From positions 62,001 to 126,000 of the forward strand of contig NZ_QXFH01000004.1 in NCBI RefSeq assembly GCF_003581615.1: DNA of 64,000 nt, in the 5' to 3' direction. The DNA is from Flagellimonas lutimaris. Lineage in GTDB: Bacteria > Bacteroidota > Bacteroidia > Flavobacteriales > Flavobacteriaceae. Of the stretch, positions 43,770 to 52,532 are shown in pieces. Under the pieces are notes generated by a model. It was not told where the DNA came from. It made no database searches and worked only from the letters and a program-made list of their open reading frames with translations. Both the position numbers and the translations under genes were made by a program. Each line of letters opens with the position of its first letter. Positions within the stretch are counted from its first letter, which is position 1.

Positions 43770-44489
43770 TTGAAATATTTACCACTCCTTTTATTCTTAT
43801 TAGTGCAGATGTTTACCACAAGCTTGTATGCTAGGGAAAATTTTTCTTTGGAAAAAGTTTTTTTGCAAACCGATAGTCTTGACAGTGGGTTAACCTCGAT
43901 AGAATGGAAAAAATTTAAAAAATTTGAGCAAGTGCTGCATACTTCAGGGTTAACTGAAAGTGAAAAGGAAGAACAGTTGACGGTTTATGCACGAGATTCA
44001 CTAAAAATATTGAAGGTAAAGCTCATTGCTATTAAAGTTTTAGAGGAGAAAAGTCTTTTGAACAGGGATATTGCCGATAATCCATCTTACTACGTGTCAT
44101 TGCTGGGGAAATTAAAAGATAGCAACATTTCTCCCTCCGAATATCTTTTTCTGGAAGAGAAACTGGCGTATATCAACCAAGAGAAGGTAATGGAGAAATT
44201 AAAATGGAGTAGGTCGGTGAACATTGGTCTAATTGCACTTATATTATTATTGGCCTATGCGGTGGTAAGGCAAAGAAAGGGACAAAACAAATCAATTCTT
44301 CCCAAGTTGAGCAAACAGGAAACATTGGTTCGCAACCTTATCCTTCAAGGCAAAAGCAATAAGGAAATAGCCAACGAACTTTATATTAGTTTAAGCACGG
44401 TAAAAAGCCACATCACTAACATTTACAGTAAATTAAATGTGGCCAATAGGCGGGAATTGTTGGAAAATAGTACGGGTGCTAGCACCTAA
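43770..44489 (+). CDS. Membrane-anchored LuxR-type HTH protein
   Basis: 239 residues from TTG 43770. MKYLPLLLFLLVQMFTTSLY is a signal/anchor sequence; a charged helical region follows, then a transmembrane segment at about 149-165 (IGLIALILLLAYAVV), and the last 65 residues are a LuxR/FixJ winged-type HTH (LSKQETLVRNLILQGKSNKE, ISLSTVKSHITNIYSKLNV). The layout puts a sensor part in the periplasm and the DNA-binding part inside. No upstream ATG exists, and starting later would destroy the signal peptide. It sits directly before a signal-peptide outer-membrane barrel gene, which may be its target or partner. Confidence 0.85.
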   Translation: MKYLPLLLFLLVQMFTTSLYARENFSLEKVFLQTDSLDSGLTSIEWKKFKKFEQVLHTSGLTESEKEEQLTVYARDSLKILKVKLIAIKVLEEKSLLNRDIADNPSYYVSLLGKLKDSNISPSEYLFLEEKLAYINQEKVMEKLKWSRSVNIGLIALILLLAYAVVRQRKGQNKSILPKLSKQETLVRNLILQGKSNKEIANELYISLSTVKSHITNIYSKLNVANRRELLENSTGAST

Positions 44490-44554
44490 ATCAGACCTGT
44501 TAGGCTTTATCTGAGCCAATTTACCCTCGTAATTTGTTTCAAAATCGAACCGTT

Positions 44555-46876
44555 TTGAAGCAGCTTTCTTTTTTATTTTTTGCATTATACATTTCAAGTT
44601 ATGGTCAACAACAATTCACTTTTAAGGGAAGTGTTGTTGATGAAAATAATCAGATGGTCTCTATTGGAGATGTCCTTTTGTTTGATTCCAATAAAGAAAA
44701 TTTAATAGCTTACACTTCCTTGGTGAATGGCGAGTTTTTATTTAATGAGGTAAATGGAGGCAAGTATCTATTAGAAGTATCTGCTTTGGGTTTTAAAAAA
44801 TATTCCAAGCAGATTATCTTGGGTGAAAATCTTGAATTTTCTATTCAGTTGAAAGATCAATTGACCGAGCTTGAAGCTGTTGAGGTCACTGCCTTGAAAA
44901 ATCCCATAACCACAGCTAATGGCAATCTTAAGATTGATGTACAAAATCCTGTTTTTGCTTCCGTCGTGGATGCTATGGAAGTCCTTTCAAAAGTTCCCAA
45001 TATTCAAATTTCACCAGATCGTGAATCCATTTCGGTGATTTCTAAAGGGAGCCCTTTAATTTATTTGGGCAATCAGCGTATCAGTTTGGATGAATTCAAA
45101 GGGTTGTCCATAGAAGGGATTGAGAGCATTGAACTTATCAACAATCCATCACCCAAATATGAAGCTGAAGGCCAAGCTGTGCTTTTGATTCATATAAAGA
45201 CTAGTACGGATAAGGGAGTTACCCTGAGTCTTGGCGAAACGATATCTTTTAGGCAAAATACTAACAATTACCTGAGTTCCAACGGAAGTTTTTCCAATGG
45301 AAAATGGAGTGTTCGGGGCAATCTCAATTATAATGTAATTGGGCAATGGGAGAGCAATACTTTTGAATTTGCAATTCCCGAGGAGGACATTTATTCGGAT
45401 TATTTGGTGCTGATTCCAAATAATAAAAGGGTTCAAATTAATGGTGGTCTTGGATTTTACTACCCTTTTAACGATAGTGATTATGTATCCTTCAATACCA
45501 CAATGAAGCATCAAATGGACGATGCTGATTTTGAAACAAACACTTTTGTTCGGGATGGAGTCGAAGAGAATCAAATTTTATCCGAACCTAAAAACGATAA
45601 TCGTCGAGGATACTTTAGTGGCAATTTCAATTACAATAAAAAGATAGATTCCGATTGGAATCTTTTCACGGGAATCCAATATTCTTCCTTCAAGCAAAAG
45701 TTGGACACGGATATTTTTAACAATTACAACAATGAAGGTTTTTCCTTGGATGAATCCAGATACCAAGAATACAAAATAGGTTCTTTTGCCGCTAGAGGTG
45801 ATGTTGAACATGCAATTTCCGATAAATTAAAAAGTGAATTTGGGGTAAGTTGGAACGAAGGACGGGCCAATGCCCATTCCAATGTTCAGCAATTGGATGC
45901 CCAAAATGAAGTAAATGCTGATTATGATTATAAAGAACAGCTGTATGCTTCCTATTTGAACTTTAGTTCAAATCTGAATAAGAAACTGGAACTTAACATT
46001 GGGGTTAGGGTGGAACACAATAATGTAAATGGTATGCTGAACAACGAAACAAGTCCTCTGGTCAATAGAGAAAGCACTAGAATTTTTCCCAAAGCTGGTC
46101 TCAATGTTAAGTTGGACAGTACCAAAACTCTTTCATTGAACTATTCTCGAAATATTGTTAGGCCCAATTTTTCGCAAACTAGCTCCGTTTCGGTATTCAT
46201 CAATCCTTTTTTGGAAGCTACCAATAATATAAACCTGTTGCCTACTATTTCCCACCGGATTACTTCCAATCTGCAATGGAAGAACAAATCATTTTTTATG
46301 GATGTTTACCAAAAGGACAATCCATCGTACTATGCCATAAGTTATGAAACACCGGATGCCACAGCAACCCTTTCGCCTACCAATTTGGAAAAGGAGTCGG
46401 GTTTTTACGCAGGGGTTACCCTGCCATTTTCGTACAAAATTTGGACTTCCACGACCTCTGTGAGTTTAAACTATAATAAGATCAAGGATTCTTCAGCGAT
46501 TTTAGCAACAGCAAAGCCTTATGTGTATGCTTATACCGACCAACAATTTAAAGTTGCCACAGGTACCATTGTTTCTTTTGGCGGATGGATGATGACCGAA
46601 CGTAACGAAGGAATTTATACTAGGAATGCTATGTTGGTCCTGAACGCCTCTGTGACCAAAACTTTTTTTGAAAAATTCCAATGTGCTATCCGCTTGAATG
46701 ATATCACCAAAGCCATGAATTTTGAGGAGCGTTATTCCATAAATGGAGTAGAGGCGAACGGAACCTATTTTGTGGATGCCAGGGAAATTGCTGTTGCCGT
46801 AAAATATAAGTTTGGTAACAAAACCTCCAAATTCAAGAACAAAGATGTTGATGAAAACCTAAATCGAATCAATTAG
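44555..46876 (+). CDS. TonB-receptor-like outer-membrane beta-barrel protein
   Basis: 773 residues from a TTG at 44555 (MKQLSFLFFALYISSYGQ as signal peptide); a TTG seven codons earlier is possible. A CarboxypepD_reg-like domain (FTFKGSVVDENNQMVSIGDV) is followed by a plug-like region (AVEVTALKNPITTANGNLKI) and a long barrel of the OMP_b-brl_3 type. No TonB box was recognised. It may import or sense an unknown ligand. Its last base overlaps the convergent decarboxylase gene. The preceding LuxR-type protein is likely in the same unit, 65 bp upstream. Confidence 0.85.
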   Translation: MKQLSFLFFALYISSYGQQQFTFKGSVVDENNQMVSIGDVLLFDSNKENLIAYTSLVNGEFLFNEVNGGKYLLEVSALGFKKYSKQIILGENLEFSIQLKDQLTELEAVEVTALKNPITTANGNLKIDVQNPVFASVVDAMEVLSKVPNIQISPDRESISVISKGSPLIYLGNQRISLDEFKGLSIEGIESIELINNPSPKYEAEGQAVLLIHIKTSTDKGVTLSLGETISFRQNTNNYLSSNGSFSNGKWSVRGNLNYNVIGQWESNTFEFAIPEEDIYSDYLVLIPNNKRVQINGGLGFYYPFNDSDYVSFNTTMKHQMDDADFETNTFVRDGVEENQILSEPKNDNRRGYFSGNFNYNKKIDSDWNLFTGIQYSSFKQKLDTDIFNNYNNEGFSLDESRYQEYKIGSFAARGDVEHAISDKLKSEFGVSWNEGRANAHSNVQQLDAQNEVNADYDYKEQLYASYLNFSSNLNKKLELNIGVRVEHNNVNGMLNNETSPLVNRESTRIFPKAGLNVKLDSTKTLSLNYSRNIVRPNFSQTSSVSVFINPFLEATNNINLLPTISHRITSNLQWKNKSFFMDVYQKDNPSYYAISYETPDATATLSPTNLEKESGFYAGVTLPFSYKIWTSTTSVSLNYNKIKDSSAILATAKPYVYAYTDQQFKVATGTIVSFGGWMMTERNEGIYTRNAMLVLNASVTKTFFEKFQCAIRLNDITKAMNFEERYSINGVEANGTYFVDAREIAVAVKYKFGNKTSKFKNKDVDENLNRIN

Positions 46877-48324
46877 ACTTTACCTGCCAATTCCTCTTCA
46901 ATCTCCAACGCATATTTTTTGCAAAGCTCAAAGGTATCCGTAACATCTTTCATAGTGGTTCTTGGATTGATCAAACACATTCGTAGTACAATTTGTCCAT
47001 TTAAAATAGTGGTGACAAGCAAAGCTTTGCGTGATTCCACTACTTTTTCTGAAATGTACTGGTTGATTTTATCCAACTCCTTCTCCGAGTATTTTTTATT
47101 GATAGGGTTGTATCTAAAATTAATAACGGCCAAGGTGGCTGGGAAAACAACTTCCCAACTCTTACTGCCTCTCAACATCGTTTCCACTTCTTCGGCCAAA
47201 TCAATATTGTAGGTGATAGCATCTCGGAATTCTTTTAAACCAAAGGTTTTTAAAGACATATAAAATTTTAAGGCTCGGAATCTACGGGTCAACTGAATCC
47301 CATGGTCATAAAAATTGATTTCGGAGGTATTCCCCTCGATATCCCTTAAATATTCAGGTTTTTCGGTAAATGTATGGCTCAGGTTTTTATGATTTCTTAT
47401 CAATAGGCAGCCCATTTCATAAGGTTGGAAGAACCATTTATGTGGATCCACGGTTAATGAATCTGCCTTTTCAATCCCTTTCATGGCCTGTCTGCCTTTT
47501 TTGGATAAGATAGCCGCTCCACCGTAGGCACCATCAATATGGTACCAAATATCTTCTTTCTTGCAAATGTTCCCCAATTCCACCAAGGGATCCACGGTTC
47601 CAGTGTTTGTGGTTCCAGCAGAGGCAATCAAGCAAAATGGCTGAAGTCCTTCTAATCTATCTTTGGCAATGCAGTTCTTCAATTTGTTTACAGAAAACTT
47701 GAGTTCATTGTCAGTGGGAATTATCCTAATCTGTTCTTTTTTGAAGCCCAACACCCGAATTGCTTTAATGTTGGAAGAGTGTGCCTGATCGGACAAATAG
47801 ATGACCGCTTTGGAGAAATCATCGCCACATTTTATTCTGCGAGCGGTAACAACAGCGGTAAGGTTGGCCATGGAACCACCACTGGTAAATATACCTCCAC
47901 CTTTTTTCTTCGGAAAACCAAAAACCTTTAATAACCATTGAATGGTTACAATCTCTAGTTCAGCTGCAGCAGGACTGGCGGCCCATCCCCCAGAAAAAAT
48001 ATTATAACCTGTGGCCAAGGCATCGGCCATAACACTAATATAATTACTAGGACCAGGAACAAATGAAAATGATCTCGGATGAGCCAAGTTGGCACTGTTG
48101 GTCATTACCTTTTCCAAAACAAAGTCGAGTACTTGGGATGGGTCTGAACCTTTTTCTGGGGCCTCTTCCAAAAAAAGCGAATCCATTTCTTTGCGGGACC
48201 CAAGTGCTACAGGTAATTTTTGGTCTTGTGTAGCGTGATGTTCCACTATGGCATCCACAATTTGATACCCATAGCTTTTCATTTCTTCTTTGGAAAGTTC
48301 CAATCTGGCTTTGTTCTTCTTCAT
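46873..48324 (-). CDS. Pyridoxal-dependent aminotransferase-fold decarboxylase (group II)
   Basis: 483 residues from ATG 48324; an upstream extension of the frame is unlikely. Group II decarboxylase signs: PRSFSFVPGPSNYISVMADA, GGWAASPAAAELEIVTIQWL, IFTSGGSMANLTAVVTAR, WYHIDGAYGGAAIL and the PLP lysine in LTVDPHKWFFQPYEMG. This family decarboxylates aromatic amino acids, glutamate or 2,4-diaminobutyrate; the substrate here is open. It is monocistronic. Its stop codon overlaps the stop of the convergent barrel gene. Confidence 0.9.
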   Translation of the reverse strand: MKKNKARLELSKEEMKSYGYQIVDAIVEHHATQDQKLPVALGSRKEMDSLFLEEAPEKGSDPSQVLDFVLEKVMTNSANLAHPRSFSFVPGPSNYISVMADALATGYNIFSGGWAASPAAAELEIVTIQWLLKVFGFPKKKGGGIFTSGGSMANLTAVVTARRIKCGDDFSKAVIYLSDQAHSSNIKAIRVLGFKKEQIRIIPTDNELKFSVNKLKNCIAKDRLEGLQPFCLIASAGTTNTGTVDPLVELGNICKKEDIWYHIDGAYGGAAILSKKGRQAMKGIEKADSLTVDPHKWFFQPYEMGCLLIRNHKNLSHTFTEKPEYLRDIEGNTSEINFYDHGIQLTRRFRALKFYMSLKTFGLKEFRDAITYNIDLAEEVETMLRGSKSWEVVFPATLAVINFRYNPINKKYSEKELDKINQYISEKVVESRKALLVTTILNGQIVLRMCLINPRTTMKDVTDTFELCKKYALEIEEELAGKV

Positions 48325-48420
48325 AAGTCCTGTTTCAACTGAACCGCAAAAGTACCATATTTGGAACGGTTTTCCATCCCATTTTGGACGGTTGTCCAAT
48401 CAATTGGGATAAAAAGAAAG

Positions 48421-49314
48421 TTAGGAAGTGAGTTCCGTAAAGAGGCTCTCCAAGTTTTTGTTCTTTCTACTGAGTTGGAGGGTCTTTAATTTATTGTCAT
48501 GGGCAAAATCGAATACCACTGGTCGCATATCCTTTGATGTGCCAAAAGTGATTTCGTAAACAAAGCCTCCCGTGTTTTTTACCTTTGAAACATTGGGCAT
48601 TTGCTGCAATAGTTGTTCTTCTACGCGATAGTCAAATTCCACTTCAATAATTTGTTCTTCCGCTTCGCGAAGTTCCTCTAGTTTTTTGTCTGCCACCAAT
48701 TCCCCTTTGTTTATGATGATTACGCGGTCGCAAACAGCTTCCACTTCTTTCATAATATGAGTGGATAGTAGAATGGTTTTCTCTCTCCCAATTTCACGTA
48801 TCAGTTTTCGGATCTCGATCAATTGGTTGGGGTCTAGTCCTGTGGTGGGCTCATCAAGAATCAAAACTTCTGGGTCGTGCAACAAGGCGGCAGCAAGACC
48901 TACGCGTTGGCGGTATCCTTTGGATAACTGACCGATTTTTTTGTGGGCCTCGGGAGATAGCCCGGTTTGTTCAATAACATCATTGATCTTGGACTTGTCT
49001 ACTTTGTACACATCTGCGTTGAAGGCCAAGTACTCCTTTACATACATTTCCAAATACAGCGGATTATGCTCTGGGAGATAGCCAATACTTTTTTGAACGT
49101 CTTTTTCAGCCTCTAAAACATCAAAGCCATTTACGGCTGCTTCACCATTATCAGCTTTATAATATGTGGTGAGAATTCGCATCATGGTAGACTTTCCGGC
49201 CCCGTTGGGACCTAAAAAACCTACGACTTCACCTTTGTTGATAGTGAACGAAACGTTGTTCAGTGCTTTTTGCGAACCAAAGGTTTTTGTAATGTTTTGT
49301 ACGGTGATGGACAT
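48421..49314 (-). CDS. gldA: Gliding-motility ABC transporter ATP-binding protein GldA
   Basis: 297 residues. Walker A GFLGPNGAGKSTMM, Q-loop region GYLPEHNPLYLEMYVKEYL, signature LSKGYRQRVGLAAALLHDPE and Walker B VLILDEPTTGLDPNQL, then a C-terminal regulatory-type domain. Length and the PEHNPLY motif match GldA, which with GldF and GldG makes the ABC complex needed for flavobacterial gliding. GldF/GldG are not adjacent. The call of GldA over other ABC-2 ATPases is from the motif and the host group. Confidence 0.82.
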   Translation of the reverse strand: MSITVQNITKTFGSQKALNNVSFTINKGEVVGFLGPNGAGKSTMMRILTTYYKADNGEAAVNGFDVLEAEKDVQKSIGYLPEHNPLYLEMYVKEYLAFNADVYKVDKSKINDVIEQTGLSPEAHKKIGQLSKGYRQRVGLAAALLHDPEVLILDEPTTGLDPNQLIEIRKLIREIGREKTILLSTHIMKEVEAVCDRVIIINKGELVADKKLEELREAEEQIIEVEFDYRVEEQLLQQMPNVSKVKNTGGFVYEITFGTSKDMRPVVFDFAHDNKLKTLQLSRKNKNLESLFTELTS

Positions 49315-49558
49315 TCAAAATAATTTCTTGATTCCAAAAATACACTTTTAGATGTTTTAATCCTTGGGTTTCAAAATCCAGGATGCATGGTTTTTAATCA
49401 TGGGGAAATAATCATAGGAGTAAGAATTCTTAAAAAAGTATGGTTTCTGTAAAATAATGTGCAGTTAAAATGGCTTTTTTGAGAAATATCAAAAAAAATT
49501 TGTGAATACAGGTCCTTTTCGGATTGAATACCTAAATTAGCCTTTAATTAATAACAAG
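49315..49558. other. Gene-free part of the gldA-pheA gap
   Basis: The 376-bp gap between gldA and pheA holds the attenuator in its right part (49559-49690). In this left part I see no gene, and no clear -33/-7 promoter, though the leader transcript must start here (a TTTG lies at 49499-49502). Confidence 0.5.
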
Positions 49559-49630
49559 ATGACAAACACGTATTTCTGGAACCGTTTTTATTTTTACTTC
49601 TTTTTTCAAAGAGGAGCGGGACTATTGTAG
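49559..49630 (+). CDS. Aromatic-rich leader peptide of the Phe/Tyr operon
   Basis: A 23-codon frame from ATG 49559 to TAG 49628. Residues 5-16 read YFWNRFYFYFFF: ten of twelve are aromatic (six Phe, three Tyr, one Trp), a composition far from chance. It sits just before an intrinsic terminator and a competing antiterminator pairing and directly precedes pheA, so it looks like an attenuation leader whose ribosome stalls when charged tRNA-Phe or tRNA-Tyr is scarce. It is not a structural protein. Confidence 0.8.
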   Translation: MTNTYFWNRFYFYFFFQRGAGLL

Positions 49631-49665
49631 ATACGTTTAAAGTATAACCAATTTATAAAGTCCCG
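49617..49665 (+). promoter_or_regulatory. Antiterminator pairing of the aromatic attenuator
   Basis: CGGGACT (49617-49623, over codons 20-22 of the leader) is an exact inverse of AGTCCCG (49659-49665), the 5' half of the terminator stem. A ribosome stalled at the aromatic codons would leave it free; a ribosome at the stop codon would cover it. Confidence 0.65.
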
Positions 49666-49687
49666 ATACAATCGGGGCTTTTTTTTT
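49659..49687 (+). terminator. Attenuator terminator before pheA
   Basis: AGTCCCGAT pairs with ATCGGGGCT (9 bp, one G-U) across an ACA loop and is followed by nine T. It ends 3 bp before the pheA ATG. Confidence 0.9.
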
Positions 49688-49690
49688 GCA

Positions 49691-50518
49691 ATGGAATTAA
49701 AAGTCGCCATACAAGGAATAAAAGGATCGAACCACCATCAGGTGGCCACGGATTTTTTCGGAGATAAGATTGATTTGCTCGAATGCAGCTCTTTTGACGC
49801 GGTAGTAGATAACCTATTGTTAGGCACTGCTGACAAAGGAATTATGGCCATAGAAAACTCTATCGCAGGATCTATTATCTCTAATTACAATCTGGTATAT
49901 CACAATAACATTCATGTAATTGGGGAGCACTACCTTAACATCCACCATAACCTTATGGTTATGAAGGGGAAAACTTTTGATGATATCAAAGAGGTACATT
50001 CACACCCCATGGCGCTGTTGCAATGTAAAGAGTTTTTTAAGGCACATCCTCAAATTAAATTAGTGGAAAGTGTGGATACGGCCGAAACAGCGAAACGAAT
50101 CAATGAGGGAAATTTAGAGCATATTGCTGCAATTGCCCCTAAAATGGCGGCTGATTTATACGATTTGGAAATTATTGCGGACAATATCCAGACCATTGTG
50201 AACAATTCCACGAGGTTCATCATCCTCAAAAAACAAAATAAAGTACTTCCAGAAGAAGAGATCAATAAGGCATCTTTACGATTTATAACCGATCACAAAA
50301 GAGGGAGTTTGGCCACTGTGTTGAACGTGCTGAGCGATTGCAATATGAACCTGACCAAGATTCAGTCTTTGCCCGTAATCGAGACCCCTTGGAAGTATGC
50401 TTTTTTTGTCGATGTCACTTTTGATAAATACGAACACTTTGCCAAAACAAAATCTTTATTGCAGATCATGGCCGAAGATTTTAGGGTTTTGGGTGAATAT
50501 AAAAATGCATTGTTGTAA
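49691..50518 (+). CDS. pheA: Prephenate dehydratase
   Basis: 275 residues. Periplasmic-binding-like catalytic part with AIQGIKGSNHHQVATDFFG, GIMAIENSIAGSIISNYN and NSTRFIILKK, then an ACT domain with GSLATVLNVLSDCNMNLTKI and TKIQSLPVIETPWKYAFF (ESRP-like Phe-binding region). Stand-alone dehydratase converts prephenate to phenylpyruvate and is inhibited by phenylalanine through ACT. First gene of an operon with the aminotransferase (1-bp overlap), tyrA and DAHP synthase. Regulated by the leader-peptide attenuator. Confidence 0.95.
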   Translation: MELKVAIQGIKGSNHHQVATDFFGDKIDLLECSSFDAVVDNLLLGTADKGIMAIENSIAGSIISNYNLVYHNNIHVIGEHYLNIHHNLMVMKGKTFDDIKEVHSHPMALLQCKEFFKAHPQIKLVESVDTAETAKRINEGNLEHIAAIAPKMAADLYDLEIIADNIQTIVNNSTRFIILKKQNKVLPEEEINKASLRFITDHKRGSLATVLNVLSDCNMNLTKIQSLPVIETPWKYAFFVDVTFDKYEHFAKTKSLLQIMAEDFRVLGEYKNALL

Positions 50519-51660
50519 TGGTAACAGCAGATAGGTTAAATAGCGTACAGGAATATTACTTCTCTAAAAAATTAAGGGAAGTAAGGGGGTTGATTGCCCA
50601 GGGCAAGCCCATCATCAATATGGGAATTGGTAGTCCGGACTTGGCACCATCGCCGCAGGTGTTGGAAACGCTTCGGGATTCTATAATCGAGGCGGGGGCA
50701 CACCAATATCAAAGCTACCAAGGATTACCTCAATTGAGGGAGGCCATTGCCGACTTCTATCAGCAAAAGTTTGAAGTATCGGTAGATCCCAATGCGGAGA
50801 TATTGCCCTTGATGGGTTCCAAGGAAGGAATCATGCATATTAGTATGGCCTTTTTAAATGAGGGAGATGAGGTATTGTTGCCCAATCCGGGTTACCCAAC
50901 CTATGCCTCTGTCACTAATTTGGTGGGTGGTGTACCCGTCACCTATGATTTGAAAGCGGAAAATGGTTGGTTTCCAGATTTGGAGGAACTTTCCAAGAAA
51001 GACTTGTCCAAAGTGAAATTAATGTGGATCAGTTATCCACATATGCCCACTGGCGCTACTGCAAATATGGAACAGTTAAAGTCGCTTGTAGATTTTGCCA
51101 ATTCCAACCAGATACTTTTGGTGAACGATAACCCTTACAGCTTTGTGCTCTCCAGTAACCCGACCAGTATTTTGTCTATCGAAGGAGCAAAAGATTGCAC
51201 TTTGGAGCTAAACAGTTTAAGCAAGACCTTTAATATGGCAGGTTGGCGTGTGGGAATGGTACTTGGAAGTGCGGAACACATCAATGCAGTGTTGAAAGTG
51301 AAGAGCAATATGGACTCAGGAATGTTCTACGGTATTCAGAAAGGGGCGATTGCTGCCTTGCAAAGTGGTCCCGAATGGTTCGAGGCATTGGATAAGGTCT
51401 ACACCGAAAGACGGGAACTGATGTTCCAACTGGCAGACAAATTAGGTTGTACTTACGATAAAAATGCGGTGGGAATGTTTGTGTGGTGCAAATTGCCCAA
51501 AGGAGCTGAACCATCCGAAGAATTTATAGATAAAGTGTTGTACGATAAAAATATTTTCATTGCGCCGGGAACCATATTCGGAAGCAATGGTGAAGGCTAT
51601 ATTCGTTTTTCCCTTTGTGTAAAAGAGGACAAAATCAAGGAAGCCATAGAAAGATTTTAG
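50518..51660 (+). CDS. Class I aminotransferase, probably for phenylalanine/tyrosine
   Basis: 380 residues of fold-type I PLP enzymes: NMGIGSPDLAPSPQVLETL, YQGLPQLREAIADFY, PNPGYPTYASVTNL, SYPHMPTGATANME, NDNPYSFVL, the PLP lysine in ELNSLSKTFNMAGWRVGM and the C-terminal GEGYIRFSLCVKEDKIKEA. Its place between pheA and tyrA suggests transamination of phenylpyruvate and hydroxyphenylpyruvate, or prephenate. Stop-start overlap with pheA (TAATG) and a 3-bp gap to tyrA give tight coupling. Confidence 0.9.
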   Translation: MVTADRLNSVQEYYFSKKLREVRGLIAQGKPIINMGIGSPDLAPSPQVLETLRDSIIEAGAHQYQSYQGLPQLREAIADFYQQKFEVSVDPNAEILPLMGSKEGIMHISMAFLNEGDEVLLPNPGYPTYASVTNLVGGVPVTYDLKAENGWFPDLEELSKKDLSKVKLMWISYPHMPTGATANMEQLKSLVDFANSNQILLVNDNPYSFVLSSNPTSILSIEGAKDCTLELNSLSKTFNMAGWRVGMVLGSAEHINAVLKVKSNMDSGMFYGIQKGAIAALQSGPEWFEALDKVYTERRELMFQLADKLGCTYDKNAVGMFVWCKLPKGAEPSEEFIDKVLYDKNIFIAPGTIFGSNGEGYIRFSLCVKEDKIKEAIERF

Positions 51661-51663
51661 ATT

Positions 51664-52524
51664 ATGAAAGTAGTCATCATAGGAGTTGGATTAATTGGCG
51701 GGTCTTTTGCTAAGGATGTAAAAAAGTTGCATCCCGAAGTAGAAATCATTGGTGTGGATAAAAGTGATGCCCATCTGGATGAAGCCTTACAACTTCAAAT
51801 CATTGATAAAAAAGGAGATTATTCGACTTTGGCAACGGCAGATTTGGTTTACTTAGGTATTCCGGTGAATGTTTTGGTCACCGAATTGCCCAAAATACTG
51901 GATGCTGCAGGAGATGAGACCGTGGTGGTAGATGCAGGTTCCACCAAGCGCTTGATCTGCGAACAAGTTGCCAATCATTCAAAACGAAGAAATTTTATGG
52001 CCTGTCACCCTATTGCAGGTACCGAGTTTTCCGGACCAGCAGCAGCATTCGAAGGTCTGTACACGGGCAAGACCATGATTATTTGTGAAGTAGAAAAAAC
52101 AGCATTCAAGCTTCAAGAAAAAGCATTGGCTATTTTTCAGGAAATAGGCATGCGAATTCGGTATATGAACCCCGAAGCACACGATAAACACATCGCCTAC
52201 GTATCTCATTTATCACACATCAGCTCTTTTATGTTGGGAAAGACGGTTATTGAGAAAGAAAAAAATGAGCGTGATATTTTTGACATGGCGGGAAGTGGTT
52301 TTGAGAGTACGGTTCGCTTGGCAAAAAGTTCACCCGATATGTGGACGCCAATTTTTGAACAGAATAAAGATAATGTTGTAGAAACATTGGAAGAGTACAT
52401 TCAAAACCTTACCACTTTTAAGCAAATGATTTTGGACAATGATTTTGAGAATGTCCACCTAGAAATGAGTAACACCAATAAAATAAAACAAATACTAAAA
52501 GGAATACCACTTACAAAAAAATAG
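51664..52524 (+). CDS. tyrA: Prephenate dehydrogenase
   Basis: 286 residues. NAD-binding VVIIGVGLIGGSFAKDVKK, ADLVYLGIPVNVLVTELP and the active-site HPIAGTEFSGPAAAFEGL, then a helical domain with HISSFMLGKTV and DMAGSGFESTVRLAKSSPDMW. It converts prephenate to 4-hydroxyphenylpyruvate. There is no ACT domain. Third gene of the aromatic operon. Confidence 0.95.
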   Translation: MKVVIIGVGLIGGSFAKDVKKLHPEVEIIGVDKSDAHLDEALQLQIIDKKGDYSTLATADLVYLGIPVNVLVTELPKILDAAGDETVVVDAGSTKRLICEQVANHSKRRNFMACHPIAGTEFSGPAAAFEGLYTGKTMIICEVEKTAFKLQEKALAIFQEIGMRIRYMNPEAHDKHIAYVSHLSHISSFMLGKTVIEKEKNERDIFDMAGSGFESTVRLAKSSPDMWTPIFEQNKDNVVETLEEYIQNLTTFKQMILDNDFENVHLEMSNTNKIKQILKGIPLTKK

Positions 52525-52532
52525 AGAGTATT

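Noticed and set aside
44490..44554. Possible terminator between the LuxR-type gene and the barrel gene
   Set aside because: Only weak complementarity and no T-run; the two genes may be one unit.
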